Shown: positions 37,220 to 45,829, counted from the first letter of the stretch. The stretch: DNA of 64,000 nucleotides from Campylobacter concisus (GCA_002092835.1 LVWL01000019.1:1-64000); one strand, 5' to 3'. Program-made: numbers and translations. Notes: generated by a model from the letters alone, not told the origin.

Positions 37220-38092
37220 TTATTCTGAAATTGATTTTAGTAAATTTTCGATAGTTTCTTTTGATTTTTTGACGTTTGCAGTAATATATTTTTGTGTTGT
37301 AGTTATATTTGTATGCCCCAATGTAAATGATACTTGCTCGATCGGAATTTTTAAATAATTTATTGAATATGTGCCAATTAGATGCCTTATATCGTGAAGT
37401 CTGATTTTAGGAAGATTATTTCGTTTAAGAAGTGAAGACCAGCTTTTACGCAAATCTTTAAATTTATCGTTTGTCATAGAATTTATAAAGACGTAATCGT
37501 TTAGCTTATTTTCTTTCTTAGCTATCAAAAATCTTTTGTAAAGACGATTAAAAAGTTCATCACTCATTTTATAAATCATATTTCTTTTAGCCTTATTAAT
37601 TTTAAAAGGGATCGTATACGTCCTTGTTTTAAAATTTATATCGCTAAATTTTAAGCTTAATACTTCGTTTTTTCGTCTGCCGTGCAGTAGAAAAAAGAAT
37701 ATATCAGAGCTTGGCTCGGTATTTTCACAAATAGCCTTAATAAAACGTTTTTGAATAGTGATCGAGTAATCAAAATACCTTTTATTATCAAACTTTGGAA
37801 GCTCAATAAAATCGCAAGGATTTTTATTTATTAGCTCCAGTTTGATACCAAGCTTGAAAATAACCTTTAGCTTTGCAACGATATTCTTAATAGTCTTTAT
37901 CTTGTAATCTTGCTTTATAAGATCATTGCAAAACTTTTGAATATCGATAAAATTTATATCTTCTATTTCTCTTAAGCCAAGTGAGTTTTTAAAATGCTTG
38001 TTATAAGTAGCTATATCACTTCTTAAAGTAGTCGGACTTAAAATAAGCTCGTAAAAGCTAATGTAATTATTAAAAAGCTCATTTAGTGTCAT
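37220..38092 (-). CDS. Prophage tyrosine integrase
   Basis: A 290-aa tyrosine recombinase. An N-terminal SAM-like DNA-binding region (about 1-95) precedes the catalytic domain with the first arginine in LLHGRRKNEVLSL, the HxxR box in LHDIRHLIGTYS, the histidine in LGHTNITTTQKY and its catalytic tyrosine. It lies 40 bp from attL, as expected for the enzyme that inserts this phage into tRNA-fMet. Start abuts the upstream small gene's stop. Confidence 0.93.
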   Translation of the reverse strand: MTLNELFNNYISFYELILSPTTLRSDIATYNKHFKNSLGLREIEDINFIDIQKFCNDLIKQDYKIKTIKNIVAKLKVIFKLGIKLELINKNPCDFIELPKFDNKRYFDYSITIQKRFIKAICENTEPSSDIFFFLLHGRRKNEVLSLKFSDINFKTRTYTIPFKINKAKRNMIYKMSDELFNRLYKRFLIAKKENKLNDYVFINSMTNDKFKDLRKSWSSLLKRNNLPKIRLHDIRHLIGTYSINYLKIPIEQVSFTLGHTNITTTQKYITANVKKSKETIENLLKSISE

Positions 38093-38325
38093 TAAATATA
38101 CTCAAAACAATCATAATCAAATTTTTTAGCAAAGGCATCAAGAAGATCACCAAAACTAGAAAAATCACATAACCCATATTCAGAAAAAGAATAATAAGTT
38201 TTAAAAAAGGTAGTATCAAATTCTTCATAATCATATAAATAATATTCTTCTACAACAATGCCTAAAACTAATTGCGGAAAATAACAAAAAGGATAGAAAG
38301 AACAATCAACTAATAATTTTTTCAT
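38092..38325 (-). CDS. Small phage protein, unknown (77 aa)
   Basis: ATG 38325 has AAGGAG 6 bases upstream and is preferred to the in-frame ATG at 38346, which overlaps the rep stop. The product is acidic and rich in Tyr/Phe (YYLYDYEEFDTTFFKTYYS), with no membrane span. It lies between rep and int; it could modulate either (excision, copy control). No family recognised. Confidence 0.6.
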   Translation of the reverse strand: MKKLLVDCSFYPFCYFPQLVLGIVVEEYYLYDYEEFDTTFFKTYYSFSEYGLCDFSSFGDLLDAFAKKFDYDCFEYI

Positions 38326-38335
38326 AATATACTCC

Positions 38336-39550
38336 TTAAAATTCATTACATATCAAAAATCTATCTACAAAACTATCAATATCAGGGGCATTTAGATCGT
38401 GCTTTTTGTGATAGTGTGTGAAGTTGTCTAAATTACGATCTAGCATTAAATTTTCAACATAAGCCAAATGCTGAGCATTTACATCACCGCCCAAGCTTTG
38501 ATAATAATTAACTAATTCGTAATCTTTCATTCTGCTTACTGGTTTAGGCTTTTCATCGCTTTTAAAAAGCTCATCGCAAAGCTTTAAAATTTGCCTTTGT
38601 TTTAAGGAGTTGCCAAAGCTCTTTATTTCATCGCTTGAATCTTCATATCGTTTAATAGTGTTGCTATCTTTAATTATTCTAGTCTTTTGCCAAAGTTCGC
38701 CAAATTCATCAAATATTTTTAAAGGCTTTTTAGTATCAGGATCAACAACAACAGTAACCAAGCCTTTATTATAATTTTTAGTAAGAGATATTAGGTCAAT
38801 ACTGCCGTTTAGTTTTCTATAAATTTCAAGACTTACAAACGTTTTTGACATTGTAAAACGTCTGATATTATGCTTTAGATACCAGTAGCTAATATCGGTC
38901 AAGTTATCTAAATCAGGATTTTGACGTAAATCATCAAGAGTCTTAAAGATATACTTCATAATATAAGCAGTAGCGTTTTTAATATCAGTTTCAACCCTGC
39001 TATGAGTATCTAAAAAACGACTTTTAATAGCTATAACACAATCATTTATTTTTTCTTTAGGAACAAAAACAAGCAAATTCAAATGACAAGTTCCGTCTAA
39101 ATGTGGCTCTTTAGTAGTTATATAACATCTTTCATTTTGTAATATTCTTCTAAAATGCTTTGAGTTCATAATGCTTCTAACTAAAGTTTGAAGCTTACTA
39201 GCTCCTGCGCTAACGCTATGCTTATCATCATCGATATACTTTTTATTATAAACAAGCTTTTTTCTGCCACTCTTAAGAGTTATAAGCTTTTGTTGGTGGT
39301 ATTCACTAGGCAAGGTAAAAACTGCGAAAATAGGACAAAGCCCTTGACTTTGAGCATAATCATTAAGGCTAGATACTCGATTATTAAGTTCAGCAATGTA
39401 TCTATTAGAGTTATGCCAGCTGGAAAAATAAAAATTTGAGTAAGGGACATACTCGCCATTTATCATAAAGAAATTGCTGTCTAAAAATTTCTTTTGATTT
39501 TCTAGTTTAGCTTTTAAAAAGATTTTATCAGTTTCACTAATTCCATACAT
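38336..39550 (-). CDS. Phage replication initiator (HUH-like Rep, pII equivalent)
   Basis: A 404-aa protein with the layout of gpA-type rolling-circle nickases: motif I near IFAVFTLPSE (about 74-83), motif II DGTCHLN (about 152-158) and motif III YIMKYIFK (Y196, Y200), the two-tyrosine Y-x3-Y pattern of gpA-like enzymes. Motif II reads H-L-N where H-x-H is usual. It would nick the plus origin for rolling-circle replication of the ssDNA genome. Its own promoter (TATAAT, minus, 39582-39577) and AAAGGA ribosome site lie just upstream, right after the pIV gene. Confidence 0.75.
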   Translation of the reverse strand: MYGISETDKIFLKAKLENQKKFLDSNFFMINGEYVPYSNFYFSSWHNSNRYIAELNNRVSSLNDYAQSQGLCPIFAVFTLPSEYHQQKLITLKSGRKKLVYNKKYIDDDKHSVSAGASKLQTLVRSIMNSKHFRRILQNERCYITTKEPHLDGTCHLNLLVFVPKEKINDCVIAIKSRFLDTHSRVETDIKNATAYIMKYIFKTLDDLRQNPDLDNLTDISYWYLKHNIRRFTMSKTFVSLEIYRKLNGSIDLISLTKNYNKGLVTVVVDPDTKKPLKIFDEFGELWQKTRIIKDSNTIKRYEDSSDEIKSFGNSLKQRQILKLCDELFKSDEKPKPVSRMKDYELVNYYQSLGGDVNAQHLAYVENLMLDRNLDNFTHYHKKHDLNAPDIDSFVDRFLICNEF

Positions 39551-39576
39551 CTTATTCCTTTAGGGTACACACTTAT

Positions 39577-39582
39577 ATTATA
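39577..39582 (-). promoter_or_regulatory. -10 box TATAAT of rep
   Basis: Minus-strand TATAAT at 39582-39577 lies about 27 bases before the rep ATG, giving rep a promoter of its own separate from the structural operon. Confidence 0.55.
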
Positions 39583-39591
39583 TATAGCCAA

Positions 39592-39621
39592 GAGCGCACG
39601 CTCATTCCCCACTACGTGGGG
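39592..39621. other. Tandem GC-rich hairpins at the pIV/rep junction: candidate phage origin or packaging signal
   Basis: GAGCG-CA-CGCTC (39592-39603) and CCCCAC-TAC-GTGGGG (39607-39621), followed by a GC-rich GCGTTGCGCGCTGCGCTCG tract to about 39650, inside otherwise very AT-rich phage DNA. In Ff phages the intergenic region with packaging hairpin and origins lies at this same place, between gene IV and gene II. A terminator is the alternative, but there is no T-run. Confidence 0.5.
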
Positions 39622-40867
39622 CCCCTTTTGCGTTGCGCGCTGCGCTCGTTAGGTAGCGTTCTAAGGCAAGGTGTTTATCTTTTGGATCATAATAAAACTC
39701 AGAAAAAATATCTTTTTCAGCTGGAAGCATTGTTATGAATATACTAAAGCTATAATCAGTTGTTTTTTCGCTTTTATATGTAGTTATATCACCAAGAATA
39801 GGAATATTTTCAACAAAAGGAATAGTTTTTGTTGATTTTATTGTTTCTTTGCTATTAATACCGCCAATAAGAAAAGAGTTTGAATCAGTAAGATATACAT
39901 TTGTTTTTAGATGCCTACTAGAAATTCTAGGAGTCAATGTATCATCAAGCAAACTTTCTATATATAAATCCAAAGTAAAGCTAACGCTATCATTAGTAAT
40001 TAAGACATTTGTAATATAAAGCTTTAAGCCAACATCTTGGTAATCAACTTGGTTTGTAGTCATTCTTTGATTGTTTTGAATTTCGATTGATGATTTTTGA
40101 ATAGGAGTTTTTATAACGCTCTCGATTACGCTGTCTTTATTGTCAATTAGAGTAACTCTAGGATTATAAAGTAGATCAGATACACCCTTTTCTTTGAGTA
40201 AATTTATAAGGCTGGTGACGGAATCTTTATTAACTTTGGTGCTATCGACCGTAAGAACGTTGGTAATAATTTTAAAATAAAAATGATCTAGTGGATTTAA
40301 AAGTGATTCTATACGTGGGCCAATTTCTTTAAGTTTTGTATTGTCTGTGCTAATAATTGTAAAGCTAAGTTGCCTTAATTGATAGCTAGTGTCAAGCCCA
40401 TTAATAAGATTATTAATAATCTCATACTGACTTTCAGTAGTAATAAGCAGTATCCTATCACTATAAACAGTGTATTTTATGTTTTCACTAAATAAAGAAA
40501 GAGCAGATACGACATCTTCTTTGGAAACGTGCTTAAATTTGATTATATAATCATTCAATACTGGCTTATCCTCAGTAGTTGGATTATATATCAACAAAAC
40601 GCTATCTTGTATCAAATAATCAAGGCCATTAACGTTTAAAATATCTTTAAGCAACTTAGAAAAAGTATCGGTTTTACTTAGATCAAGCGTAGGTAAGAAT
40701 ACGTCAAAATTAGTATCGACGTTACCACTAATGACAATATTTTTGCCAGTTATAGAACTAATCTCGCCTAAAAAATCGTTAAAGGTAATGTTACGATATT
40801 CTAAGGCAGATAAACTACTTGAGAGCAGGAAGCATAGGACTAGAATCAGTCTTTGGAGATTTTTCAT
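39602..40867 (-). CDS. Phage secretin (pIV equivalent)
   Basis: About 421 aa. Signal peptide (LILVLCFLLSSSLSALEY), N-domains typical of secretins, then the secretin channel domain with the SFLIGGINSKETIKSTKTIPFVENIPILGD motif near the C-terminus. It would form the outer-membrane pore through which virions leave. The start is ATG 40867 or 40873, both inside the zot 3' end. The last codons lie in the GC-rich hairpin region, so the C-terminus is unusually basic. Many inoviruses borrow a host secretin; this one brings its own. Confidence 0.88.
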   Translation of the reverse strand: MKNLQRLILVLCFLLSSSLSALEYRNITFNDFLGEISSITGKNIVISGNVDTNFDVFLPTLDLSKTDTFSKLLKDILNVNGLDYLIQDSVLLIYNPTTEDKPVLNDYIIKFKHVSKEDVVSALSLFSENIKYTVYSDRILLITTESQYEIINNLINGLDTSYQLRQLSFTIISTDNTKLKEIGPRIESLLNPLDHFYFKIITNVLTVDSTKVNKDSVTSLINLLKEKGVSDLLYNPRVTLIDNKDSVIESVIKTPIQKSSIEIQNNQRMTTNQVDYQDVGLKLYITNVLITNDSVSFTLDLYIESLLDDTLTPRISSRHLKTNVYLTDSNSFLIGGINSKETIKSTKTIPFVENIPILGDITTYKSEKTTDYSFSIFITMLPAEKDIFSEFYYDPKDKHLALERYLTSAARNAKGAPRSGE

Positions 40868-41939
40868 TTGCAAACCCTTGTGATGAATTTTCTAAGCTTT
40901 TTAAAACTCTTTCAAAATCTGCATGGCAAGAAACAAAATAATCAATGTAATTGCCTGACTTCTTATCTTGTAAGAATATATGGCAGTTTGAAAAAGAAAG
41001 AAGTTCTAAGAAGCTATCTAAAGATAAATCAATGGCATAATTTCTAAATTTACAACCATTTGGAAAGCAAGTTATCTTTAGATAGATTCTATTGTTATTA
41101 AAAATAGTGGTGTTTATATCTGAATTATCTACGCTATTTGAAATTGTTTTAGGCTTTTTAGAATCAGAAGTATTTAAATCAACAAACCTAGTATCTTGAC
41201 TAGTTGATTGAGCTGGCTCATGCTTAGGCTCTAGAAATTTATATATAGCGTAAGAAGCTATAATAAAAATTATTAAAAATAAGATCTTTTTAGTTGCATA
41301 GCTTTTATAAATTTCTTTTGAGCCACTACTATATAAATCTGATACTTTTTGATTAAATTTTAGATTTTCAGAGCGAATAAGATTATAATTAAAATTAGAT
41401 GAAGTGCTATAAACTTTATATTTAAAAAGACTACTAAAGAGCCTTTTGCCACTAGGCTGGGCCATATACATTAATTCAGTATGAACTAAATATTCTCTAT
41501 TTGTCTGACGTTTAGACTGAAATAAAAAAATAATATCAATGCCAAAATGTCCGTGATAACTTAAAAACCTACCAAGACTATCATTAAATGTCTTAGTAAA
41601 GGTGTTGTAAGCTTCATCAAGAACTATCAAGCAATGATGATAATTTTCATAGATGCCATTTTTTAAAGCATATTCATCATAATTATCTACATTATCTAAA
41701 AAGCCATTTTCATATTGAGAACTAAGCGTATATTCTTGACTAACAGCGGTAAGAAAATCATTTTTATCATATTGCTTTACAAAGCCATCAAAATGATCAA
41801 ATTTTAAGCCATTAATATTAGTATAAATAAATCTATACTTTGATTCATTTTTTAAATGTAGCTCATACTCATCATTTATTATATGAACCGCTTTATATGT
41901 TTTTCCAGAGCGTGGCGGACCTATAATCAAGCTTAACAT
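40815..41939 (-). CDS. zot: Zonular occludens toxin-like assembly ATPase (pI equivalent)
   Basis: A 374-aa Zot-domain protein. Walker A GPPRSGKT (7-14), Walker B CLIVLDEAYN (D108/E109), one membrane helix (219-236) and a periplasmic C-terminal part of about 135 aa with two cysteines likely disulfide-bonded. In filamentous phages pI drives virion assembly with pIV. C. concisus Zot proteins have been studied as possible epithelial toxins; sequence alone supports only the assembly role. It lies 1 base after the pVI gene and overlaps pIV. Confidence 0.92.
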   Translation of the reverse strand: MLSLIIGPPRSGKTYKAVHIINDEYELHLKNESKYRFIYTNINGLKFDHFDGFVKQYDKNDFLTAVSQEYTLSSQYENGFLDNVDNYDEYALKNGIYENYHHCLIVLDEAYNTFTKTFNDSLGRFLSYHGHFGIDIIFLFQSKRQTNREYLVHTELMYMAQPSGKRLFSSLFKYKVYSTSSNFNYNLIRSENLKFNQKVSDLYSSGSKEIYKSYATKKILFLIIFIIASYAIYKFLEPKHEPAQSTSQDTRFVDLNTSDSKKPKTISNSVDNSDINTTIFNNNRIYLKITCFPNGCKFRNYAIDLSLDSFLELLSFSNCHIFLQDKKSGNYIDYFVSCHADFERVLKSLENSSQGFANEKSPKTDSSPMLPALK

Positions 41940-41940
41940 T

Positions 41941-42387
41941 TTATCTACTCATTAATGTTAATAGGTCAGTTATGATCTTAGTAATGTTGGCTCTAACATA
42001 CAAGATAACCTTATAAAGCTGCAGAGCAAAGAAAAGACTAAGAATAGATATAAATAAAGTCATAGCAGTTGAAAAAGCAGAAGCTAAACCACTTTGATGT
42101 AAAAACTCCATAGCAGAGTTTAAAACAGTTTGATTAGGCAAGCCACCAAAAGAACCGCTAACACTAGAGCCATAATCAAACATTTTAGGGATATATTCTC
42201 TTAGCAAATTCCAAATTTTCATAATAAATAAAATGGCATAGCCAGCAAATGCAATAAGAAAAGCCACAAAAGAAGCATAAATAGGCACAACAAAAGCTAA
42301 AATGGTATTTCTTATACCAATTTTCTTGACTAGAAATTCAATAAAATTAACTATAAAACCGCCAACAGCACCAATTAACCATTTCAT
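41941..42387 (-). CDS. Minor coat protein (pVI/Ace equivalent)
   Basis: A 148-aa hydrophobic protein with about three membrane helices (N-terminal, ~27-60 and ~105-130). Position between the pIII-like and Zot genes equals pVI in Ff and Ace in CTXphi. It overlaps the pIII stop (ATGA). It would cap the virion end together with pIII. Confidence 0.75.
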   Translation of the reverse strand: MKWLIGAVGGFIVNFIEFLVKKIGIRNTILAFVVPIYASFVAFLIAFAGYAILFIMKIWNLLREYIPKMFDYGSSVSGSFGGLPNQTVLNSAMEFLHQSGLASAFSTAMTLFISILSLFFALQLYKVILYVRANITKIITDLLTLMSR

Positions 42388-44576
42388 GATTCACCGCCTA
42401 CCCTAAAGAGATATTTCAAAGAAAACATAATGATCTCGAAGCTAAACCAAATCGTAAAAAATAGCGTAAGAATAGACCTATAAGGAGTAACAATACGACA
42501 AGGATCGATCTCAAATAAATTATTTTTCTCACTACCAGGAGTTGGGCCACTAATAGTAAAAGGACAAGTACCTTTAGGAATATCAGGAGATTCAATGCCT
42601 TTATTAAAAATTTCTAATGACTCGTTAAAATTATTCATTAAATTGTCAATATCGCTTTTAAAGTTGTTTAAAAAATTAAAAGCGTCATTAACAGACACAT
42701 CAAATTTAGCAAGCTCGCTTTGTAGTGCCGAAAAAGAAGTGGCAGTATTAACATTAGGCTCATAGTTCCATTGCTCGAGCTGCTGATTTTTGATAGAGGT
42801 TAAAGTATCGTTTATAGAATCAAGCTTAGCACCATTTCTATTTATAGCTTGCTCCAAAGAGCTTAAATCAATAGACTGTGAGGGCTGGGTAGGTGTAGTA
42901 GTAGATGAACCACTACCGCCATTACCTGGACTAGACGAATTGCCACCTGAACTTGACGTCCCGTCTTTAGGAATAGAATTATTAACTCTATTATCAGAAC
43001 CAATAGTATTAACATAACCAGTTGAAAATTTACTACTACCTTTTGGAGTTTTATAAGTATAAGAATAAGTTACATCTTGAACCCTTGAACCAGTTTGTGT
43101 GGTAGTTTCTACAACATCAACATCTATAATACTTTGATCAGGCGTAACAATATTACCTTTGTAGGTTGCTTTATTGCCAGTATTGCTAGTTTGCTTAATT
43201 GTCATCGGCAAATTAGGAGTAGGCTTATCAGAAGTTTTAAACATAGTATTTAGATCATAATCAAGATTTATATTTTTAACTTCATTTGGAACAGTGATCT
43301 CTTTTGTGGGGATAGGCTTAGACATATCCTTTAGCTTTGCGGTAACAATAGTATTATTTTCAATTTTAGAAACCGAAGCGTCTTTTGGCAAATCAAATTT
43401 TCTTAAATTTGGAGAAACATCGGCTAGTTTTTGTGGAGATTTTATAATATTTGATGAAGTTGAAATAGTAGAATCAATCTTGCCAGTTTCTCTAAAGGTA
43501 TTATTTAAAGCAATAGCGGAATCATCAACTGGCTTAAAATCAAAAACTGGCTCAGGACCAGCCTTAGTAGCTTTAATATCAACTATTTGGGGTCTATATT
43601 CTAATAAATTTATCTTAGGTGCTTTAGAGCCACTAGCAAACAAACCTTTAAAAAAATTAGATAAAGAAGTAAGACCATTTTTTATAGAATTAATAGGCAA
43701 GGGGATCATAAATCCGCCCATAAGAAAAAGATCACTTTCGAGCTGTTGTTCGGCTTCAAGTTTATAAAGGGTAGAAGTTGTATAACAACCTTCAGGGAAA
43801 CTCATACAAGCAGTCAATTCAAGACCATAAAGATCAGCACAATCATGATAAACCATGCCAAATGATTTACACTTATCCCTATCAATGTTAGGATCAGGAA
43901 GACACTCTTCAACAATTTTATCTCTTAAAAGAAGCTCAACCTTTCTTTCATTATAAATCATAGGAGAAGGACACCAGTCAGGACGTTTTAATTTAGGCTC
44001 ACATTTACCAGTTTCTTTATTGAAAATTTGATCAGCAGGGCAAGAATCAACGCAAGTATTTTTTTCAACGTCCCATTTTTGACCAGCTGGACAAGAATCA
44101 ACGCATTGCATAGTATCAGTGTTAAATTCTTGATTTAGCTTACATCTTGCAACATCATGTGAAACAAAGACAGTAAAATCATAATAATCAAAAACAGGAT
44201 CTGTAGGATTATCAGAAGCAACAAAATAATCAAAAATACCACCACCACCACGCTGACCAAAACGGCCAGTTCTACGCTCGCCACCTATATAAACATGATT
44301 AGAGTTAAACCCAACATAAAAACCAGGAGTTTTTGAGCCTAAAAAATAATAAGCTTCTTGAGTAATTGTAAAAGAATAGATAAAGTAATAACCAGTTTCA
44401 GGCGATCTAAGACCGTAATAATTATTACCTTTTAAAAATTTGCCATCAATAGGCTTAAAAGAGCTATCAAAGTCTTTATCACGAATAACCGAACATAAGC
44501 CACCAGAACAAGCATTAGAAAAAGCAAAAGAGCATAAAAGAGATAAGAAAATGAAAGATCTAACTAGAAATTTCAT
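42384..44576 (-). CDS. Adsorption protein (pIII/TspB equivalent) with cysteine repeats
   Basis: A 730-aa virion-tip protein. Signal peptide (about 1-21), an N-terminal domain, three tandem cysteine repeats (C145-C158, C162-C175, C179-C192; pattern C-x3-Q-x-[FWI]-[ND]), a helical region, a Ser/Gly/Pro-rich hinge (about 535-570), and a C-terminal CPFTISGP...C pair followed by one membrane helix. The layout is that of pIII and of Neisseria phage TspB: receptor-binding front, flexible linker, membrane anchor. It decides host range, probably by binding a pilus or surface structure; the receptor is unknown. Confidence 0.8.
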   Translation of the reverse strand: MKFLVRSFIFLSLLCSFAFSNACSGGLCSVIRDKDFDSSFKPIDGKFLKGNNYYGLRSPETGYYFIYSFTITQEAYYFLGSKTPGFYVGFNSNHVYIGGERRTGRFGQRGGGGIFDYFVASDNPTDPVFDYYDFTVFVSHDVARCKLNQEFNTDTMQCVDSCPAGQKWDVEKNTCVDSCPADQIFNKETGKCEPKLKRPDWCPSPMIYNERKVELLLRDKIVEECLPDPNIDRDKCKSFGMVYHDCADLYGLELTACMSFPEGCYTTSTLYKLEAEQQLESDLFLMGGFMIPLPINSIKNGLTSLSNFFKGLFASGSKAPKINLLEYRPQIVDIKATKAGPEPVFDFKPVDDSAIALNNTFRETGKIDSTISTSSNIIKSPQKLADVSPNLRKFDLPKDASVSKIENNTIVTAKLKDMSKPIPTKEITVPNEVKNINLDYDLNTMFKTSDKPTPNLPMTIKQTSNTGNKATYKGNIVTPDQSIIDVDVVETTTQTGSRVQDVTYSYTYKTPKGSSKFSTGYVNTIGSDNRVNNSIPKDGTSSSGGNSSSPGNGGSGSSTTTPTQPSQSIDLSSLEQAINRNGAKLDSINDTLTSIKNQQLEQWNYEPNVNTATSFSALQSELAKFDVSVNDAFNFLNNFKSDIDNLMNNFNESLEIFNKGIESPDIPKGTCPFTISGPTPGSEKNNLFEIDPCRIVTPYRSILTLFFTIWFSFEIIMFSLKYLFRVGGES

Positions 44577-44710
44577 ATAAAATCCTTAAATAAAATTTTA
44601 TTCATAAATATTTATCTCCTATAAATTACTGACGCCCTCGGTTGTCGCTTCATTTTTAAGAAAAAAATGAAGTTAAAAATTTAGTATCGAGCACCTTTAA
44701 AATTTAAAAC

Positions 44711-44818
44711 CTATTTGACAAAAGAAAGAGCTATAACGTAAATAAAAATAGGAACGAAAAAGAGAGAAAAAACGTTTAAAAAATAGTTAAATACATCGTT
44801 ATTAAATACTTCAATCAT
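44711..44818 (-). CDS. 35-aa phage membrane protein (pVII/pIX-like)
   Basis: ATG 44818 overlaps the stop of the upstream gene (ATGA). The product is 35 residues, with one hydrophobic helix (FLNVFSLFFVPIFIYVIALS). Size, hydrophobicity and place between coat gene and pIII match the small Ff minor coat proteins pVII and pIX. Function is inferred from position only. Confidence 0.6.
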   Translation of the reverse strand: MIEVFNNDVFNYFLNVFSLFFVPIFIYVIALSFVK

Positions 44819-45120
44819 CGTGTAGCTCCGACTATGATTAAGCCAATAAGGAAAGAAAATGCTATAAGTATCGCAGAAAGACCCATTAAAAAATTAAATT
44901 GATATTCGTATATACCTAAGTTTGAAATTAAATCATTTTTTTGCATGTAGCAAATATTAGTTTCAGTATTAAAAATATAATTAGTTTGAAAATTAGAAAG
45001 AGAATCATAAGAAATAGAAACGCTACTATCGAAATTTTCAAGAAATATTGTTTTATCTTTTATATAAAAATCTTTAACGCAGATATTTAAATTAGGGATA
45101 TATATAGCATTTTCTTTCAT
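44815..45120 (-). CDS. Small phage membrane protein (101 aa)
   Basis: A 101-aa protein: a soluble N-terminal part of about 75 aa with three cysteines and one C-terminal membrane helix (FLMGLSAILIAFSFLIGLII). No signal peptide is visible. It follows the coat gene after a hairpin and is translationally coupled to the 35-aa gene. Likely a minor virion or assembly protein; no family recognised. Confidence 0.65.
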   Translation of the reverse strand: MKENAIYIPNLNICVKDFYIKDKTIFLENFDSSVSISYDSLSNFQTNYIFNTETNICYMQKNDLISNLGIYEYQFNFLMGLSAILIAFSFLIGLIIVGATR

Positions 45121-45136
45121 TATTATGCACCTTTAA

Positions 45137-45153
45137 AGGGGCAAGAAGCCCCT
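45137..45153 (-). terminator. Hairpin just after the major coat gene
   Basis: AGGGGC and GCCCCT form a 6-bp GC-rich stem with a 5-base loop, 5 bases after the coat stop on the minus strand; TTTAAA follows. Filamentous phages use a terminator right after gene VIII so that coat mRNA greatly exceeds downstream mRNA. Confidence 0.6.
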
Positions 45154-45157
45154 AAAA

Positions 45158-45379
45158 TTACTTGATGAAAGATTTAACTCTGCCAGCTATCATAAAGATG
45201 AAAGCAACAGCGATAACACCAGCAAATACGTAGTCAAATAAAGCATAGTCAGCTTTTAACGGCGTAGTTGGAATAACTGGAGCATCTCCAGCGAAAAGAG
45301 CAGGAGCTGAAAGCAATGCAGAGCCAACAGCAGCAACTTTAACCTTAGTAGATTCTAGAAAATTTTTAGTTTTTTCCAT
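45158..45379 (-). CDS. Major coat protein (pVIII equivalent)
   Basis: A 73-aa precursor with a long signal peptide (about 1-30, ending SAPALFAGDA), leaving a mature protein of about 43 aa: an acidic N-terminus, one membrane helix (YVFAGVIAVAFIFMIAG) and a basic C-terminus (RVKSFIK) that contacts DNA inside the virion. This is the classical pVIII plan. Strong AAGGAG ribosome site. Expected to be the most abundant phage product. Confidence 0.88.
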   Translation of the reverse strand: MEKTKNFLESTKVKVAAVGSALLSAPALFAGDAPVIPTTPLKADYALFDYVFAGVIAVAFIFMIAGRVKSFIK

Positions 45380-45413
45380 ATCTAACTCCTTTTTATAAAA
45401 TTATGAGTTTAAA

Positions 45414-45447
45414 CTCTAGAAAATCTATAAAAATAAACTTTCTAGAG
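45414..45447. repeat. Inverted repeat CTCTAGAAA/TTTCTAGAG upstream of the coat gene
   Basis: Perfect 9-bp arms (45414-45422 and 45439-45447) around an AT-rich 16-base centre in the gap between the pV-like and coat genes. The same gap holds a GC-rich tract (GCGGG ... CCCGC, about 45454-45498). Could regulate coat transcription or serve as packaging/minus-origin structure. Confidence 0.45.
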
Positions 45448-45502
45448 ATTAATGCGGGAGAGTGGTTTGCTACTCACATTAAGGCATAGCCCCCGCTTTT
45501 TG

Positions 45503-45829
45503 TTATTTAGATGGCTTTGTTTCCTTTAAAAAAGGGTTTTCATTGAAAACTTGGAAACTCAAACTCTCATCAGGGAACATATAAGCACCATTACGAGTAT
45601 TTAAAAAACGATATGGAACAGCAATATATTTGCCTTTGACGGAATCAAATTTAGGCTTTAAAGAAAAGTCATAATTGATAGTTTCGGTTGATTTAACAAG
45701 ATAGCCATGCTGGTCACGACTTTCAAATGTAATAGTTATATCAATAGATGATGAAACTTCGCCGGTCTTTTTGTCGATACGAGAAATTGGACGAACTTCG
45801 TCACAAAGGCCTAAAAGGTAAGTGTACAT
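45503..45829 (-). CDS. Phage ssDNA-binding-like protein (pV equivalent)
   Basis: A 108-aa soluble protein at the head of the leftward operon, immediately before the coat gene. Predicted beta-rich with several aromatic residues (YTYLLG, YLVKSTETINYDF, YRFLNT), as expected of an OB-fold that coats single-stranded phage DNA. Length and position match pV of Ff (87 aa). Homology is inferred from place and composition, not from a clear motif. AAGGAG 6 bases before ATG 45829. Confidence 0.6.
   Translation of the reverse strand: MYTYLLGLCDEVRPISRIDKKTGEVSSSIDITITFESRDQHGYLVKSTETINYDFSLKPKFDSVKGKYIAVPYRFLNTRNGAYMFPDESLSFQVFNENPFLKETKPSK

Noticed and set aside
40815-41939. Zot as a proven enterotoxin
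   Set aside because: Sequence supports the pI assembly ATPase role; toxin activity cannot be read from it.
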